Shown here: in pieces, positions 45,301-56,000 of the stretch
Layout: the number at the start of each line of letters is the position of its first letter
How positions within the stretch are numbered: position 1 is the stretch's first letter
Program-made: the position numbers and the translations under genes
Notes under the pieces: model-generated
Databases searched by the model: none
The model's input: the letters and a program-made list of their open reading frames with translations, nothing else
What the model was told of the DNA's origin: nothing
From: Brienomyrus brachyistius
Lineage: Eukaryota > Chordata > Actinopteri > Osteoglossiformes > Mormyridae
Direction of reading: 5' to 3'
Assembly: GCF_023856365.1 (NCBI RefSeq)
Contig: NC_064555.1
Span: 14,101,754 to 14,165,753 of the forward strand
Length of the DNA stretch: 64,000 nucleotides

Positions 45301-48300
45301 GCGAGGCCATCCCACAGAGGTACACCATGACATAATTCTCCGAGACCATCAGGTCCAGCGTGCCCACGATGTATCTTCGGCACACAGAGCACGAGTTAGT
45401 CTCAATCGGCTTTAGCTCAAGACACACATGGTCACATCAAAGCACCGTTATAAGCTGCAGAAAGCACTTAGTTAATTGAATTTACATGCCATGTAAGCAA
45501 CTAGGCATATACTCAAGGCGAAACATAGGTTAGCCAACAGCTGTGCATTTACACAACAGGATCACTTCCCCAAACTGGCTGCCCCATCACCTTTCGGAAC
45601 CTTCATACTAACAAACAATCTGGACTGGTACCTTTTCAGGGGCCCCAGGCAAAGCTCAACCAGGGAACCCCCCCCCCCCCCCCTACCAAGAAAACCGATG
45701 ACCAAAATCACTTCCTCCATAAAACACAGGCCTGTTCTGTGAAACCGGCCCATCATACAATGGAGGAGAGTATTACATGCAAAAAATGCCCTAAGGACCA
45801 CTATTCACCTTCAGAACATTGTGAGAATGGAAATGAATGGTGTCCTTTACCTCAAAGTAAACACACTCTGCCAACCGCAAATCACCACACCTCCTGGCCT
45901 CAGAGGGGTCATTAGGACACGCCTTGGACACACCCCCGCAGTCCGACGTCCCCGGCGAAACGCAGACACTAACCTGAAAAGGTTGTCCATGACATACTGG
46001 TAGTCCTTGGTGGTGTTTTCCGGGAGATAGCAGGCGGAGAAGACGATGATGGCATTCATTCCGTCACCACAGTAACCTGCACTCAGAGAGAGGCTACACT
46101 TAAAAGGTGTTTAAGGAGCACCTAACCCTAACCCTGCTCCTTCCTGAAACCTGTGGGAGATCAAGGTTATTAAAGACACTTCAGTGCCTCTTCTATAGAC
46201 ACTTTAGGTTGATTCTTTTTAATCATTTTTTTTTTTTTTTTTAAATCAAACCAAATTCATGTGGTAAAAGTGATTACAAGAACATAAGAGCACCAAGAAT
46301 ATCTCTCTCACACACACACACGCACACACAGAAGGTCCCGTGGACATCCCTGCCAGAGCTGAAATTTCAACCCCATTTCCCAGGAATCATGGAGCTCCGC
46401 CCCCACACCTAAGCCTCGTACTCACCGCCATGAGACAGCACCTGTAGGTAGGGCTCCAGCACAGACATATTGACTCTGCACTCCTGGCTGCCTATGCGGA
46501 AGTGGCGCCACCTGCAGCCCTGGCTGTCCACCTGGTCCAGTTCCAGGTGGCCCATCTCCGCCTGCTCCACCACAGAGGAGCGCAGCACCCCGCCCCGCAC
46601 CCGGGATCTTCGTGGCAGGTCATCTGAACACAAGATGGCGCTCACACCCAATACATGGCACATAGTAGCTACTTAGCTACAAGATACCCCCAGAATGCAT
46701 CTGGTGCCAATGAGAGGGGTGTAAATGCCCAAAGTAAGGCTGGGACGATAATAAATTATAAAAAACGTGTCGACGTGGAATTTTAGTGTCGACGCGTTGT
46801 ATAAAACTATGTAAATGTTTTGTAACTGCAACGCACCAAGTGATAAGCTAAACATATAGTAAGGGAAAGTATTTTACCCCCTCGGGAGCACGTTAACTAT
46901 GTCCTTTTAAGAATCACGCAATAAAAGTCTAATAACTGAATTTTACTGTCCACCTGATGATCTCTTCGCCACTCGAGAGCTACAATACTTTATTTATTGA
47001 ACCTGCGGCATGGTTTTCATTTACAATACAAATTATTCCGCTAATAAGCTGGCTAATTGTTTCACTGCTGGCACCGTTAAAACTACATCAATTATACACT
47101 GAATTCCGATATAGTTTTGTCTAATATCGCCGGTGCCGGCAGTGCCACACTATTCTGATTCTGTAAGGCACGCACTGGCCAGTCATAAAGCACTTCTCTC
47201 ATAGTAATGAGACATCTACCACCCTGCAAAATGGAAATTTTCTGCCCCCCCCCGAGGCAACATATCTGCGTTGCCGGAGCATCTGGAGAAACACAAAAAA
47301 GGCTCACATGCGGTCTTCCAAAGTTTGGGAATACTTCAGTCATGACACCTTTTCTGCACCTCTACTATAGCTGACGTTAATTATGCCGTTTCAGCCGTTT
47401 TATATTTTACGTTTACTTGTATTCTGTCATGCAAGAGTAAAATTGTTTAGGACTACTCTTACACGCTGTAGCTTAAATCGTTCCTTGCTCACTCTAGTAA
47501 GCTTAACTATAAGGTACCTTTGCTAGTGTTTGTTAAAAACATGTTTCTGTAGTTATGAAATCAATGCATGTCAAATTCATGTACTTAAGTAATTAAGTAA
47601 AAATTACTGCGCTAATTATTAATTTCAGTCTAACATAGAAATCCTATTGAATCTCTTAAGATTTGTCTTTTTGTTAATAAGGCTGTAATATTTAAGAAAT
47701 GTTTTAATAAATAGAAATGTTAATGAGAATTTCAGATTTGCGTGTGGTGAATGACTAACTTGAAATTTATTTATAAGCAATTATTTTATCACCATATCAA
47801 TCGAAAAATTAGTTGTTAGATTAATCATTTAAAGAATAATCGTCTGGGACAGCACTAGCCTCAGGACACCCCTGCATGGACCACAAAAGACAAGGAGGGG
47901 CCATGGGGGGGGGGGGGGGGGGGGAGTGCAAAAAGTCATTTCCATTTGTGTTTACTTTTCGTTTTAAAAAACGTGGATATGATTCAGGTTTTTACAACCA
48001 GGACAGCAATAAGAAAATTACTACAGTGTATTTTCATGGCAAAAAGAACTTTGAAGTAGATCTTACAAAATGTTGTTAAAAACATCCAATTCATGAATGA
48101 CAGAATAAATTCAGAATGGAAGACTGACAAATTCGTAAGCAGAGTCGCAGTCATGCCTTGGCTACCGCAATTTTCACTTAACAGACCAGTGGTTTGATGA
48201 CCTGGCCATAGGAACAGAACTTCCTCACTAAACGAGGAGTGACTATATTAATAATATTTATCAGTACACTTCAAAAAGTAATTTTTCATAATGATGTTTC

Positions 48301-49562
48301 TGAAGTCCCCTCAACCCAAGTTCTGTAATCCATGCACCCTCCCACTCCAGCTCGGCCACGCCCCCTCACCCTCCCACTCCAGCTCAGTCACGCCCCCTCA
48401 CCCTCCCACTCCAGCTCAGTCACGCCCCCTCACCCTCCCACTCCAGCTCAGTCACGCCCCCTCACCCTCCCACTCCAGCTCGGCCACGCTCCCTTGAAAG
48501 TTGCTGGACTCGCTGTCGGACGGAGTGTCCATGGCATCCAGGTTGAAGTCCAGCTCGCCGTCATCGTCGTCGTCGTCATCCTCTGGGGAGGGCGAGAGGG
48601 CGGCCGAGGCGAACTCGTCGGACATGATGGAGTCACTGCGGTCCAGCGTGAGACTGAGGGTGGGAGCCACCAGCCGCCTCTTCCTCGCGTGACCCCCTGA
48701 CAGAGCCAAGCTTGTAGGCTTAGCTGCAGCCAGAGGGGGATTGACAGGATGGTTATAAACTGCAGCCCCCTAATCTATAACCATTACAATATAGATGCAT
48801 AACACCAAAAGACTCAGCGCCCCAACACAACCTGCAATAAACCCATATTTACACATACAGCAGGGCATCATGTCAAAAACAGCCCATTATTTGTCGAGAA
48901 GTCGGCTAGATGCAAGTGCAGCTAGGCTGTTTCTCCAATAAATGCTCAGGTATGAGTGCAAGCAGGACTGTAGCAGGAGCTACACAGTGACTTCTAACAA
49001 ACAAGAACCTAACAAGACAATCAGAACATTCAGGGAATGCAAAAAGGCAACAGTCATATGTAGCAAACATCACTGACCACCCATGGAGGGAGAGACTACA
49101 GGCTCATGTAAACAACCCCCCCAAAGTAGTATTACAACAGCAGTAATTTTCTATACACTCGCACAAGACCTAAACAAGGCTCATCATCAAGGGGGGAATC
49201 CTTCTGAGAATCAGGCTGACATTTAGTAAGGATTTACATAGGGCAGGTGATAATGAGGACAGTGCAAACTCTCCCGGTCTCATTCACCTGGCCTCTCCCC
49301 ACCTCCTGAATGATCCAACGGTCCACTTCCTGGGCTCTGTACATCCTCTGGAAGTGGCCTGCAACAGGTTTCCATTTGTTAAATTTTTACTCAGCAATTA
49401 ACTACAACATACCTATTGGAAGTAGATCATAACTACCCAAAATTATTTTTTTAGTTTTATATAAATCTATTTTGAGTGTGTACAGGGAGCCCAAAGATGC
49501 CCTAATCACAAGAACTCCGACCTGGGGAGGTCTTCATCCTGCCATTCCTCTCTCAGCTCCAT
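42342..49562 (-). CDS. bnipl: BNIP2-like BCH-domain protein, 9 coding exons, two 1-bp indels
   Basis: A BNIP2/caytaxin-family scaffold with a C-terminal BCH (CRAL-TRIO-like) domain that binds small GTPase regulators. Exons are 49522-49562, 49288-49358, 48466-48723, 46426-46623, 45974-46076, 45243-45374, 43033-43120, 42747-42844 and 42342-42366. The N terminus MELREEWQDEDLPRPLPED and the kinesin-light-chain-type ELEWED motif (residues 119-124) are family hallmarks. The BCH region starts with CRWRHFRIGSQECRVNM. HPLWYIKAL and HSLKELSQ favour BNIPL over BNIP2. As sequenced, exon 43033-43120 has one extra base and exon 42747-42844 lacks one. The first shift gives a stop at 43045-43047 (292 aa). 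Total exon length is still a multiple of three (337 aa if both are errors; human 357). The start may lie further upstream, since the frame is open for 13 codons before this ATG. Confidence 0.92.
42747..42844 (-). CDS. bnipl: bnipl BCH exon with apparent 1-bp deletion
   Basis: The acceptor is CCCCAG|T and the donor CGCAG|GTGAGT. VKFNRKIRLVHSLKELSQ is in one frame and MAQVQIPDCVR in the next. One base is missing near 42782-42787, where CTCCGATGG would be expected to read CTCCCGATGG. The length is 98 instead of the phase-consistent 99. Confidence 0.88.
43033..43120 (-). CDS. bnipl: bnipl BCH exon with apparent 1-bp insertion
   Basis: The acceptor is TACCAG|G and the donor GTCAG|GTGAGG. LRKNLKSVLVV is in one frame and HPLWYIKALITIIKPFV in the next. 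The extra base is best placed in the three-base run at 43086-43088. The length is 88 instead of 87. Read literally, the frame ends at TAA 43045-43047. Confidence 0.88.
43137..43480 (-). other. Unrecognised open stretch in bnipl intron
   Basis: A 74-codon minus-strand frame (LQQNLRTQQLFLDKIAQPL then CGAQVIPAVTFLAEVGPL) runs to a stop at 43218, and a 104-codon plus-strand frame overlaps it. I recognise neither. The complexity and codon-like composition are higher than in the surrounding intron, which could mean a decayed transposon or retrocopy. There is no evidence that it is expressed. Confidence 0.25.
45243..45374 (-). CDS. bnipl: bnipl BCH exon
   Basis: The acceptor is CCGAAG|ATAC and the donor AGGAG|GTGCGT. 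It encodes YIVGTLDLMVSENYVMVYL and WLRRCYTTIDRR, the central BCH helices. Confidence 0.94.
45974..46076 (-). CDS. bnipl: bnipl BCH exon
   Basis: The acceptor is GTGCAG|GTTAC and the donor TTCAG|GTTAGT. It encodes YCGDGMNAIIVFSACYLPE and YQYVMDNLF. Confidence 0.94.
46426..46623 (-). CDS. bnipl: bnipl exon entering the BCH domain
   Basis: The acceptor is GTTCAG|ATGAC and the donor GGCG|GTGAGT. It completes the ELEWEDD motif, then encodes a variable linker and CRWRHFRIGSQECRVNMSV with EPYLQVLSHG. Confidence 0.94.
46738..47854. mobile_element. Possible non-autonomous hAT-like element in bnipl intron
   Basis: About 1.1 kb of AT-rich sequence is bounded by GCTGGGACGATAAT on the left and, on the right, the inverse of GCTGTCCCAGACGATTAT. 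Near the left end it has GTCGACGTGGAATTTTAG and GTCGACGCGTTG, and near the right end TAATCGAAAAATTAG-like motifs. Such motifs are familiar from fish hAT-type elements. There is no transposase frame and no certain 8-bp target duplication. Confidence 0.4.
48335..48494 (-). repeat. 32-bp minisatellite copying the bnipl exon 3 splice donor (5 copies)
   Basis: Units start at 48335, 48367, 48399, 48431 and 48463. Each reads, on the minus strand, GAGCTGGAGTGGGAGG|GTGAGGG, so each carries the exon end that encodes ELEWE and a consensus donor. The exon-proximal donor is at 48465. The other four lie 32, 64, 96 and 128 bases further into the intron. The last copy diverges where it enters unique exon sequence. 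Because 32 is not a multiple of three, using a distal donor would generally shift the frame. Confidence 0.95.
48466..48723 (-). CDS. bnipl: bnipl exon 3: conserved N-terminal region
   Basis: The acceptor is CTGCAG|CT and the donor GGAGG|GTGAGG. It encodes SLALSGGHARKRRLVAPTL, LTLDRSDSIMSDE, an acidic run of seven aspartates and AMDTPSDSESS. The exon-proximal donor gives the correct phase into the next exon. Confidence 0.93.
49288..49358 (-). CDS. bnipl: bnipl exon 2
   Basis: The acceptor is TTGCAG|GCC and the donor CCAG|GTGAAT. It encodes PLPEDVQSPGSGPLDHSG and a short glycine-rich linker. Both phases fit its neighbours. Confidence 0.88.
49522..49562 (-). CDS. bnipl: bnipl first recognised coding exon
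   Basis: The ATG at 49560-49562 begins MELREEWQDEDLP, and the donor is CCCAG|GTCGGA. The exon itself probably starts at 49601 after TCTCCCAG, leaving 40 bases with an open in-frame stretch (PEVSKVRHN). A longer N terminus from an upstream exon is therefore possible, as in human BNIPL. Confidence 0.8.
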
Positions 49563-49950
49563 GTCCTGGATGTTATGACGCACCTTTGAAACTTCCGGAC
49601 CGCTGGGAGACAAACGGAGACCCGATTAATGCTGTTTATTCATCTTCCCAAGTAATTAGCCCAAACGATAAAAAAAAAAACCTTCAAAATTGTTTCCAAG
49701 GATTATTCTTAATATATCCTAGAATTTCGCAGTAAAATGAAAGCGTTTAAAAGATCATTGTTTTAACAGTAGTTTTCTTTACATATGTCTTGAGGGGAAA
49801 ACACAGGAGTCGTTTTTTTTGCATTAAATTGCTACTTGTTTTTCGTTTCTTTTGTGTGTGTGCTTCGTGGACGCACGGACTATATGACTGGTTGAGATGT
49901 ATAGCATCAAAAAAAAAAGCACACAAACGTAAAAACATCAGCGCGCATAC

Positions 49951-50160
49951 CTTCGGCGTCTGTACGTGCGTGGATTTGTACTCCAACAATTTACGATTCG
50001 AAAAGTTCTCGTCTTCACATGAACGCGTCCGCAGACGGGACGAAGTCAGCCAATGGGAGCACTGCTTCAGTGCGGAGTCAGCCAATGAGAGCCTCGCGTC
50101 CGCGCCCACGCATCAGACACACCTGAGACTCAAGGTGTGCTGGATTTTCTTATAGCGCCG
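49951..50160 (-). promoter_or_regulatory. bnipl: bnipl upstream exon/promoter with paired CCAAT boxes
   Basis: The donor CCGAAG|GTATGC at 49951 ends a probable non-coding or short 5' exon. Two NF-Y-type boxes, AGCCAATGGGAG and AGCCAATGAGAG, have CCAAT at 50050-50054 and 50082-50086, exactly 32 bases apart. They sit in a locally CpG-rich stretch. Start site not determined. Confidence 0.5.
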
Positions 50161-50911
50161 CATCCCTGTCGTCATGGTGACGCGATCAGGGCGGCCGCGC
50201 CTGTATTTACAATGTGCGTTGATTTAACCCCACTGGTGTGTTCACCTCCTCTGGCAAGCAAACATGAGTCAAGTAGCAAATGTTGATTTTTCCCCCTTAT
50301 TTACTCCATGTTTTATTCAACGCATAGTGGAAGGCCTTTAATGTGCGTTGCAGAATTGTAACTTTATGTAACTCAAGTTAGTAAAATTAATTAAAGGAAT
50401 GGAAAACATTTCAATCTAATTTCCGCTTTGCATTTCTGCAGTTCATTGACACGCACAATACCGGCCAATTCTCAATATATTCTCATTGTTGGAATGTGAA
50501 TTAGAAAAGATGGCTGATATAGGAATCATTTTAAAACAATGCTTCAACATTATATGAGTTGGAACTCAGCTTGATCATAATCTCACAATTTCCTTTGGGG
50601 TCCAAACCTCAGACCGGAGCAAACTACCGAGACTGCAAACAGGGAGTTACGGAATCGATCCTATCACCCTCTGGTGTACTTCACAGAACAGGATTTAATT
50701 TCTGTGATGTTTTCTAACATTTTTTTCCTCACATATATAAGGGCAGTAATATGTTAATCCAGCCAAAATATAAAGAAGGGTTTTGTTGTGTAAACGATGC
50801 ACATAGGTAAAAATGTTTTATGGACTTGTTTGGGGGTGTTCCCACGCCAAAAAGATCTCCCAGTCACCCACTCAAAAATCTACTTTACCAACGTGAGATA
50901 AGAGAATAAGC

Positions 50912-51075
50912 AGAGGTGGACATTTCAGGTCCAGAAAGTAAAAAATCCAAACCAGGATTTTGTTTCAACCAATCAGTTGAACATAAAGAGTCACAGTCAC
51001 AGAGTACTCAGCTGGCTGGTTGAAACAAAATCCTGGTTTGGATTTTTACTTTCTGGACCTAAAATGACCACTCTG
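50912..51075. mobile_element. Palindromic MITE
   Basis: The left arm has TTTCAGGTCCAGAAAGTAAA, ATCCAAACCAGGATTTTG and TTTCAACCAA. The right arm is its inverse: TTGAAACAAAATCCTGG, TTTGGATTTTTACTTTCTG and GACCTAAAATG. The arms are about 60 bases long with few mismatches and a central spacer of about 40 bases. It is non-coding. Confidence 0.7.
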
Positions 51076-52946
51076 AGAATAAGAGGACATCTTTATCGGA
51101 CACATTAATGCACATTACGTTTCTGGAGAAAAATGTAACATCGGACTAATGAATTCTCTACTCTCATAAATCTTCTGTTGTACCTGACCCTGCCTGAAGA
51201 CTGAAAGGTATGATTTTACTCATTATACAACAATATAACATTTCCTAAAACAGAGTTCTGTAACTTCACTGAGTTCATCTTAAAGCAGCAGTTTGATTCC
51301 TGTGATGGCAAGCGGCATAGCTTTGAGACAGGTGAGGTGTTTGTGTCAGCATCCTTAAGGCATACGTCATGTCACCTGCTTCCGGTAGCCCCGTGTGCTG
51401 TTACTGTCCCCTTAGGAAATGAAAATCATTATGGCGGTTCTTGCTATTGTGAGACCGCTATGCTGAGTCTGTATGGTAAGAGCCTGAAAATCCAGTTTGA
51501 CTTTTCATGCCACACTACTTCCCCATCCCACCCAAGTATTTGTTACACAGAAGTCTTCCGGCATAAAGTCTATAAAGGTATAAAGACACTAATGTTATCT
51601 TGCTTAATTGCCGTTGCTGTAATAAAACTGCCACCTGTTAATGGGGCGATGAAGTCATGCTTATATGTGAAGTGGTCCGATTAACTGATTCTTTATCGGA
51701 TTAACATTGCTAAAGAAGAGGACGGTAAATACGTGATTTTAAATTTAGCATCCAGTCTGCAGAGTAAAAGCACTTGAACTGACTATGTAACTTAGAATTC
51801 CCTACAAATGCTGTACAACTGCTTCTTTCAGTAGAGGAACTAGTATTTACTCAGATGTACATATTTATGTCGTTTGTGGTCAGCATTAAAAGGCCTTTCA
51901 ATGTATATGACAGCATCCGACATTTCATGCCCACTTTGGGTGTAATTAGCCTATAATTAGGCATTTAGTTCTTAGTATATGCTGGGGTAAATGTGAAAAT
52001 GTAAAGTAGAACTTAGCAAAGCAACTGGGATTAGGGGAGTTTGTCACTATGGTGTTTGAACAAGTATCACCTAACACACAAGGGTGTTATCTGAGACAGC
52101 GGTTCATAATGGAGTCAGATGGTTTCTTCTTCCCTGTCTGCATGGATATCCGACTGGAATTTATAGCTTAATGTGTCTATTCAGTGCAGGCATGAGAAAA
52201 TTTTCAAAGCCGGCCGCAGAGTTTAGCAGACACACAGAAACCTGACATTGTTACCTGTTCATCGTTGTTGACACCAAAAAAATGTATTTCTCTGAAGTAT
52301 TATAACCACCCTGACGACTGACTCCAAAACTATAGTCACCAGCTTACTCAGATGAAGGAGAATCACTTTGTGATGCTGCATAGGTTGGTTCTGACTTACC
52401 CATCAAGGAAGTGTTGGTTCCTCTTATCTGTGTATGTTCCCATTGCCTTGGGTCGGTAACGGAGATCAGACGTATCCCCTGATGATGGTACACATTGGGA
52501 AATGTGGTATTTTCGCTTCGGACAGGACTGGCTACTCACACCTGCCTGTTTCTGTTTTTCTCAAGGCCTTGAACCTAATTCCCTTACAGCCTCCCCGCAG
52601 GTTCTTACGGGGGCACCTGCCACGACAGATCTCTATTGGTTTGACTCACCTGAGCAGTCTCCCTCCCCAAGAAAAACAACTCAGTCCGAATCTGTTAGTA
52701 GGTATCCCCATGGTCCTAAAGTCTGCTCATTCATGTAATAAGAATCACACTAAGAGAAAGGTTATCTTTAGCAAGAAATTATGTCATTGAAAGACTCATT
52801 TGATGAAGCCACTATGTGGAATAATGTAAACATTTGTTTCACTGTAAATGGCCAATGGTGTATACAGTTCGGCAGTGAAATTCAGACAAGAAGTTTACTT
52901 ACAAAATTAATAAGGATGAAGTTCAAATGACACTTCAGTCTGATTT

Positions 52947-53076
52947 TCCATCCACCCATCCTCTGTAACCGCTTATCCTATTCAGGGTTGTGGGGGCCCA
53001 GAGCCTATGCCGGAGGCTATGGGCGCACGGCAGGGAACAACCCAGGATGGGCCACCAACCCCCCCCCCCCCCCCCA
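52947..53076 (-). mobile_element. GATGGATGG-tailed repeat, truncated, reverse
   Basis: It starts TCCATCCACCCATCC and includes CCGCTTATCCTATTCAGG and GGGAACAACCCAGGATGGGC, the reverse of the 820-935 copy. It ends in a run of C bases. Confidence 0.65.
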
Positions 53077-56000
53077 TCAAGCGTACAGTAAGTGACTGGA
53101 ATATGTGTGATGTGGAAGAAGAGCTAAATCCACCTAACACTGATATTTCAGGACATCTAAAAACCCTGAGAAATGGTATGTTGGAGCCAGGAGTGTGGAT
53201 TCAGAGAGAGATAATTTTGTAAGGGAGAGTCTACAAAACTCTGTTAAAATGCTTGTCTGTAGCAAGTCATCAAGTTGAGTTGTATACCTGGTCAATCAAC
53301 CATGCGAGGGGTGACTGACTGAGTGACGCATCTGCCCTCAACCAGTATCACGTCAGCATACCAGAATAACGCGTGAATCAATTCACCAAAACTCACAGTT
53401 ACTTCTGTAAAGTTGTCGTCTTCCTTGTTGTTCTGACCACTGGTATCTCACAAGAAATAAACACCCAGTGACCTCCCCACCTCCCCACTGAGGAGTGTCA
53501 AAGAGCAGTTCATAACCAAACAACAAGCATAATGACATTAAAGTGGAACGTCACACAAATCCCACATGTTCCTAATCCCGTAACACTATAAATAGACCTT
53601 TCTCTTGCAATGCTTGATCTAAAAAATTACCTGTGTAAAACGGCATTATCAAATATTCTTTATAAATAATAATAAAACCAAATAACTTTTGATAAAAAAA
53701 TACCAATCTTCTATTAATCTATGCTAGCTGCCTAAGCTATATCCTGAACTTATTAGGACTTAATTTAACTAAGACACTTGATAATTAAGCACTGTATAAT
53801 TAGGCAACACACACACACTGTTACTTTCTAATCTGATACATTTCTTGTGTCTGATGAAGCCATTGCCTTAAGTAATTTGTGCGTTTTCTCACTGTAAATA
53901 AAACTCTCTTCTGGAAGGGTTACGACTTCTCTAAGTATCCCTCTTTCTTGGTTATGAACCCTGAGCCTGTCCGTAACTCATGTACACCCAGAGCAGGAAA
54001 AAGTCAGCGATTCAACAGGAACAGTTCAGCATTACAGATGCTCACTTGCACCATCTCAAATTAGACTCCATTCTGGTTCTGCAGAATCTTCTTTATTGAC
54101 CTGTGAGAGCTGTTTCCATGGTCATATATCCCGGAACGGATACCTCAAGCCTAAAGGAAAGCGGTCTCCACCAGGGTTAATAAAGCAGAGGGATCTATTT
54201 CAATTTATATAATATTGCAAATGAAGCAGGGAGGTCCACAAATATGATACAATATGTTATAGATGATACATAGTTGTCAAATCAGATCAGTTGTCAAAGA
54301 TTGTGGGTTTTCCAAAAGCCTGGCTGAATATGTTTGCCAGTATGCTTTCTGGCATTACTTGTATCAAGCAACGAAGAATACAGGAGACAAGTCGGTTGAC
54401 CTTTTGGACCCTGGGGAGCAGAGCTGGACTGCGCTGCAGAGGTGACTCACCTACGGTCTCATATATCACACCAAAATACATTATTCATTTAGAAGTGAGG
54501 CACAGTTGGTGGCCACAGTTAAGTCATTTTCTTGGGTGAAAACAGATTAACACAGTGCAAGGTGATCATCAAACCTCATGACCAAATTCATATATAACTC
54601 ATGACTCATCATAATTAATGCTCAGCAATCATTACCTTCCAGTAAAGGTTAAAACACTGCCAGCTATGCAAGGGGGTTGATCATGAGAAAGCTGTGATTA
54701 GTAAGAATTTGAGAGGATCCAGACTTGATTTACATCAACCAGTAATTTGAATGATTTTTATTCAATTTTAAATAAATCAATATCTAGCCAGAACCAACAA
54801 CTGCAAAAAAAAAAAAGAATGCTAAAATGTCATGTGACAGTCTTTATGCATGCAAGAGGTTCAAATGAGAATCGTCTTGTATGTTATGGTTCAAGTCTGC
54901 CCTCATGTGGTCTTCCTGAAGAGCAACGTTTAACTTGAGATGTTTGTGTATGGAAACCAAACTAAAACCAAAGTACTCATCACAGTGGTTTCCATAACAA
55001 CTTCCCACACACACACGGAAAAACATTATGTGATTGTATAATGAATATAACAAAGGTCAGATTTGTAGAGTCGATACACCAATTATTAAAATCAGCCCTA
55101 TTGGAGGTTTTATCTACCGTAAAAACAAAAGTTTTGGTCACAAAACATAAGCCGAAGAGACATCCCTATCGAGGTCAGGTCACAGGTCAGTCTCTTTGTC
55201 TGCACATGATGCTAGATGAGAATGTTGACATTTAACCATGATGTCATTATGTGAAACCCAAAGGAATGAAACACACTGCCATAAAAACAGGAAACCTTAT
55301 GCTTATTTTTTTTAATTCTTTAATTAAACTTTGCATTCAAACACTAAGATAAAACCATTTTATATAGCTTACTAAGTTTGCATTAAAAGATAAAATTTAT
55401 TCAGTGACAGAAACAAACCAGGTCTGGAACAGTGGGATTGTACACACACTTGATGAGCAGTTCACTTGCGATTATCCTGCATTATGTAAATGAAGATCAT
55501 AGCAGTGGGTGGGGAGCTCATTCATTGTTTATTTTCTATTTAATCTTCATGCTTTTTTTTTTTTTTTAGATCTTTGTTGGGTGATGTGAGATAAAGTTCG
55601 GTCGACTGGGTATCTTTGGGCTTCGTAACATTCATCGAGACGCGCAGGGCATGCGCAGGGGACACAAAGGGGACATGGTGCAGGGACAGACACCTGAGAG
55701 AGACAGGAGATTACGGGAGACAGGACGACAGAGGAGGAGCTGTCAGCGTCTCCGCTCGCTGCCATCGACCGGACACCTGCTCAGAAGAGAAATCTGCAGA
55801 TGGCATAAAGCCTGCCGCATCCGAAACGGTGACAGCGTTTGCTGCTGGCTTCAGCTTGACCCGTGAGCAGCAGTGATGGGATTCTGTGAGTCAGCACCCA
55901 TGCAGCACAATTCCGGGCCTTCCCAGAATCCCTCATTCCTGACCTCCGTACCGACTCTTTGGTGGTGCGATGACTGCCTAACCTTTTTCCAGAAGAACTA

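Noticed and set aside
46115..46140. Telomere-like CCTAACCCTAACCC
   Set aside because: Only two units are present, too few for a telomeric remnant.
42342..49562. bnipl gene could be bnip2
   Set aside because: HPLWYIKAL, HSLKELSQ and the neighbours cdc42se1 and prune1 match BNIPL better than BNIP2.
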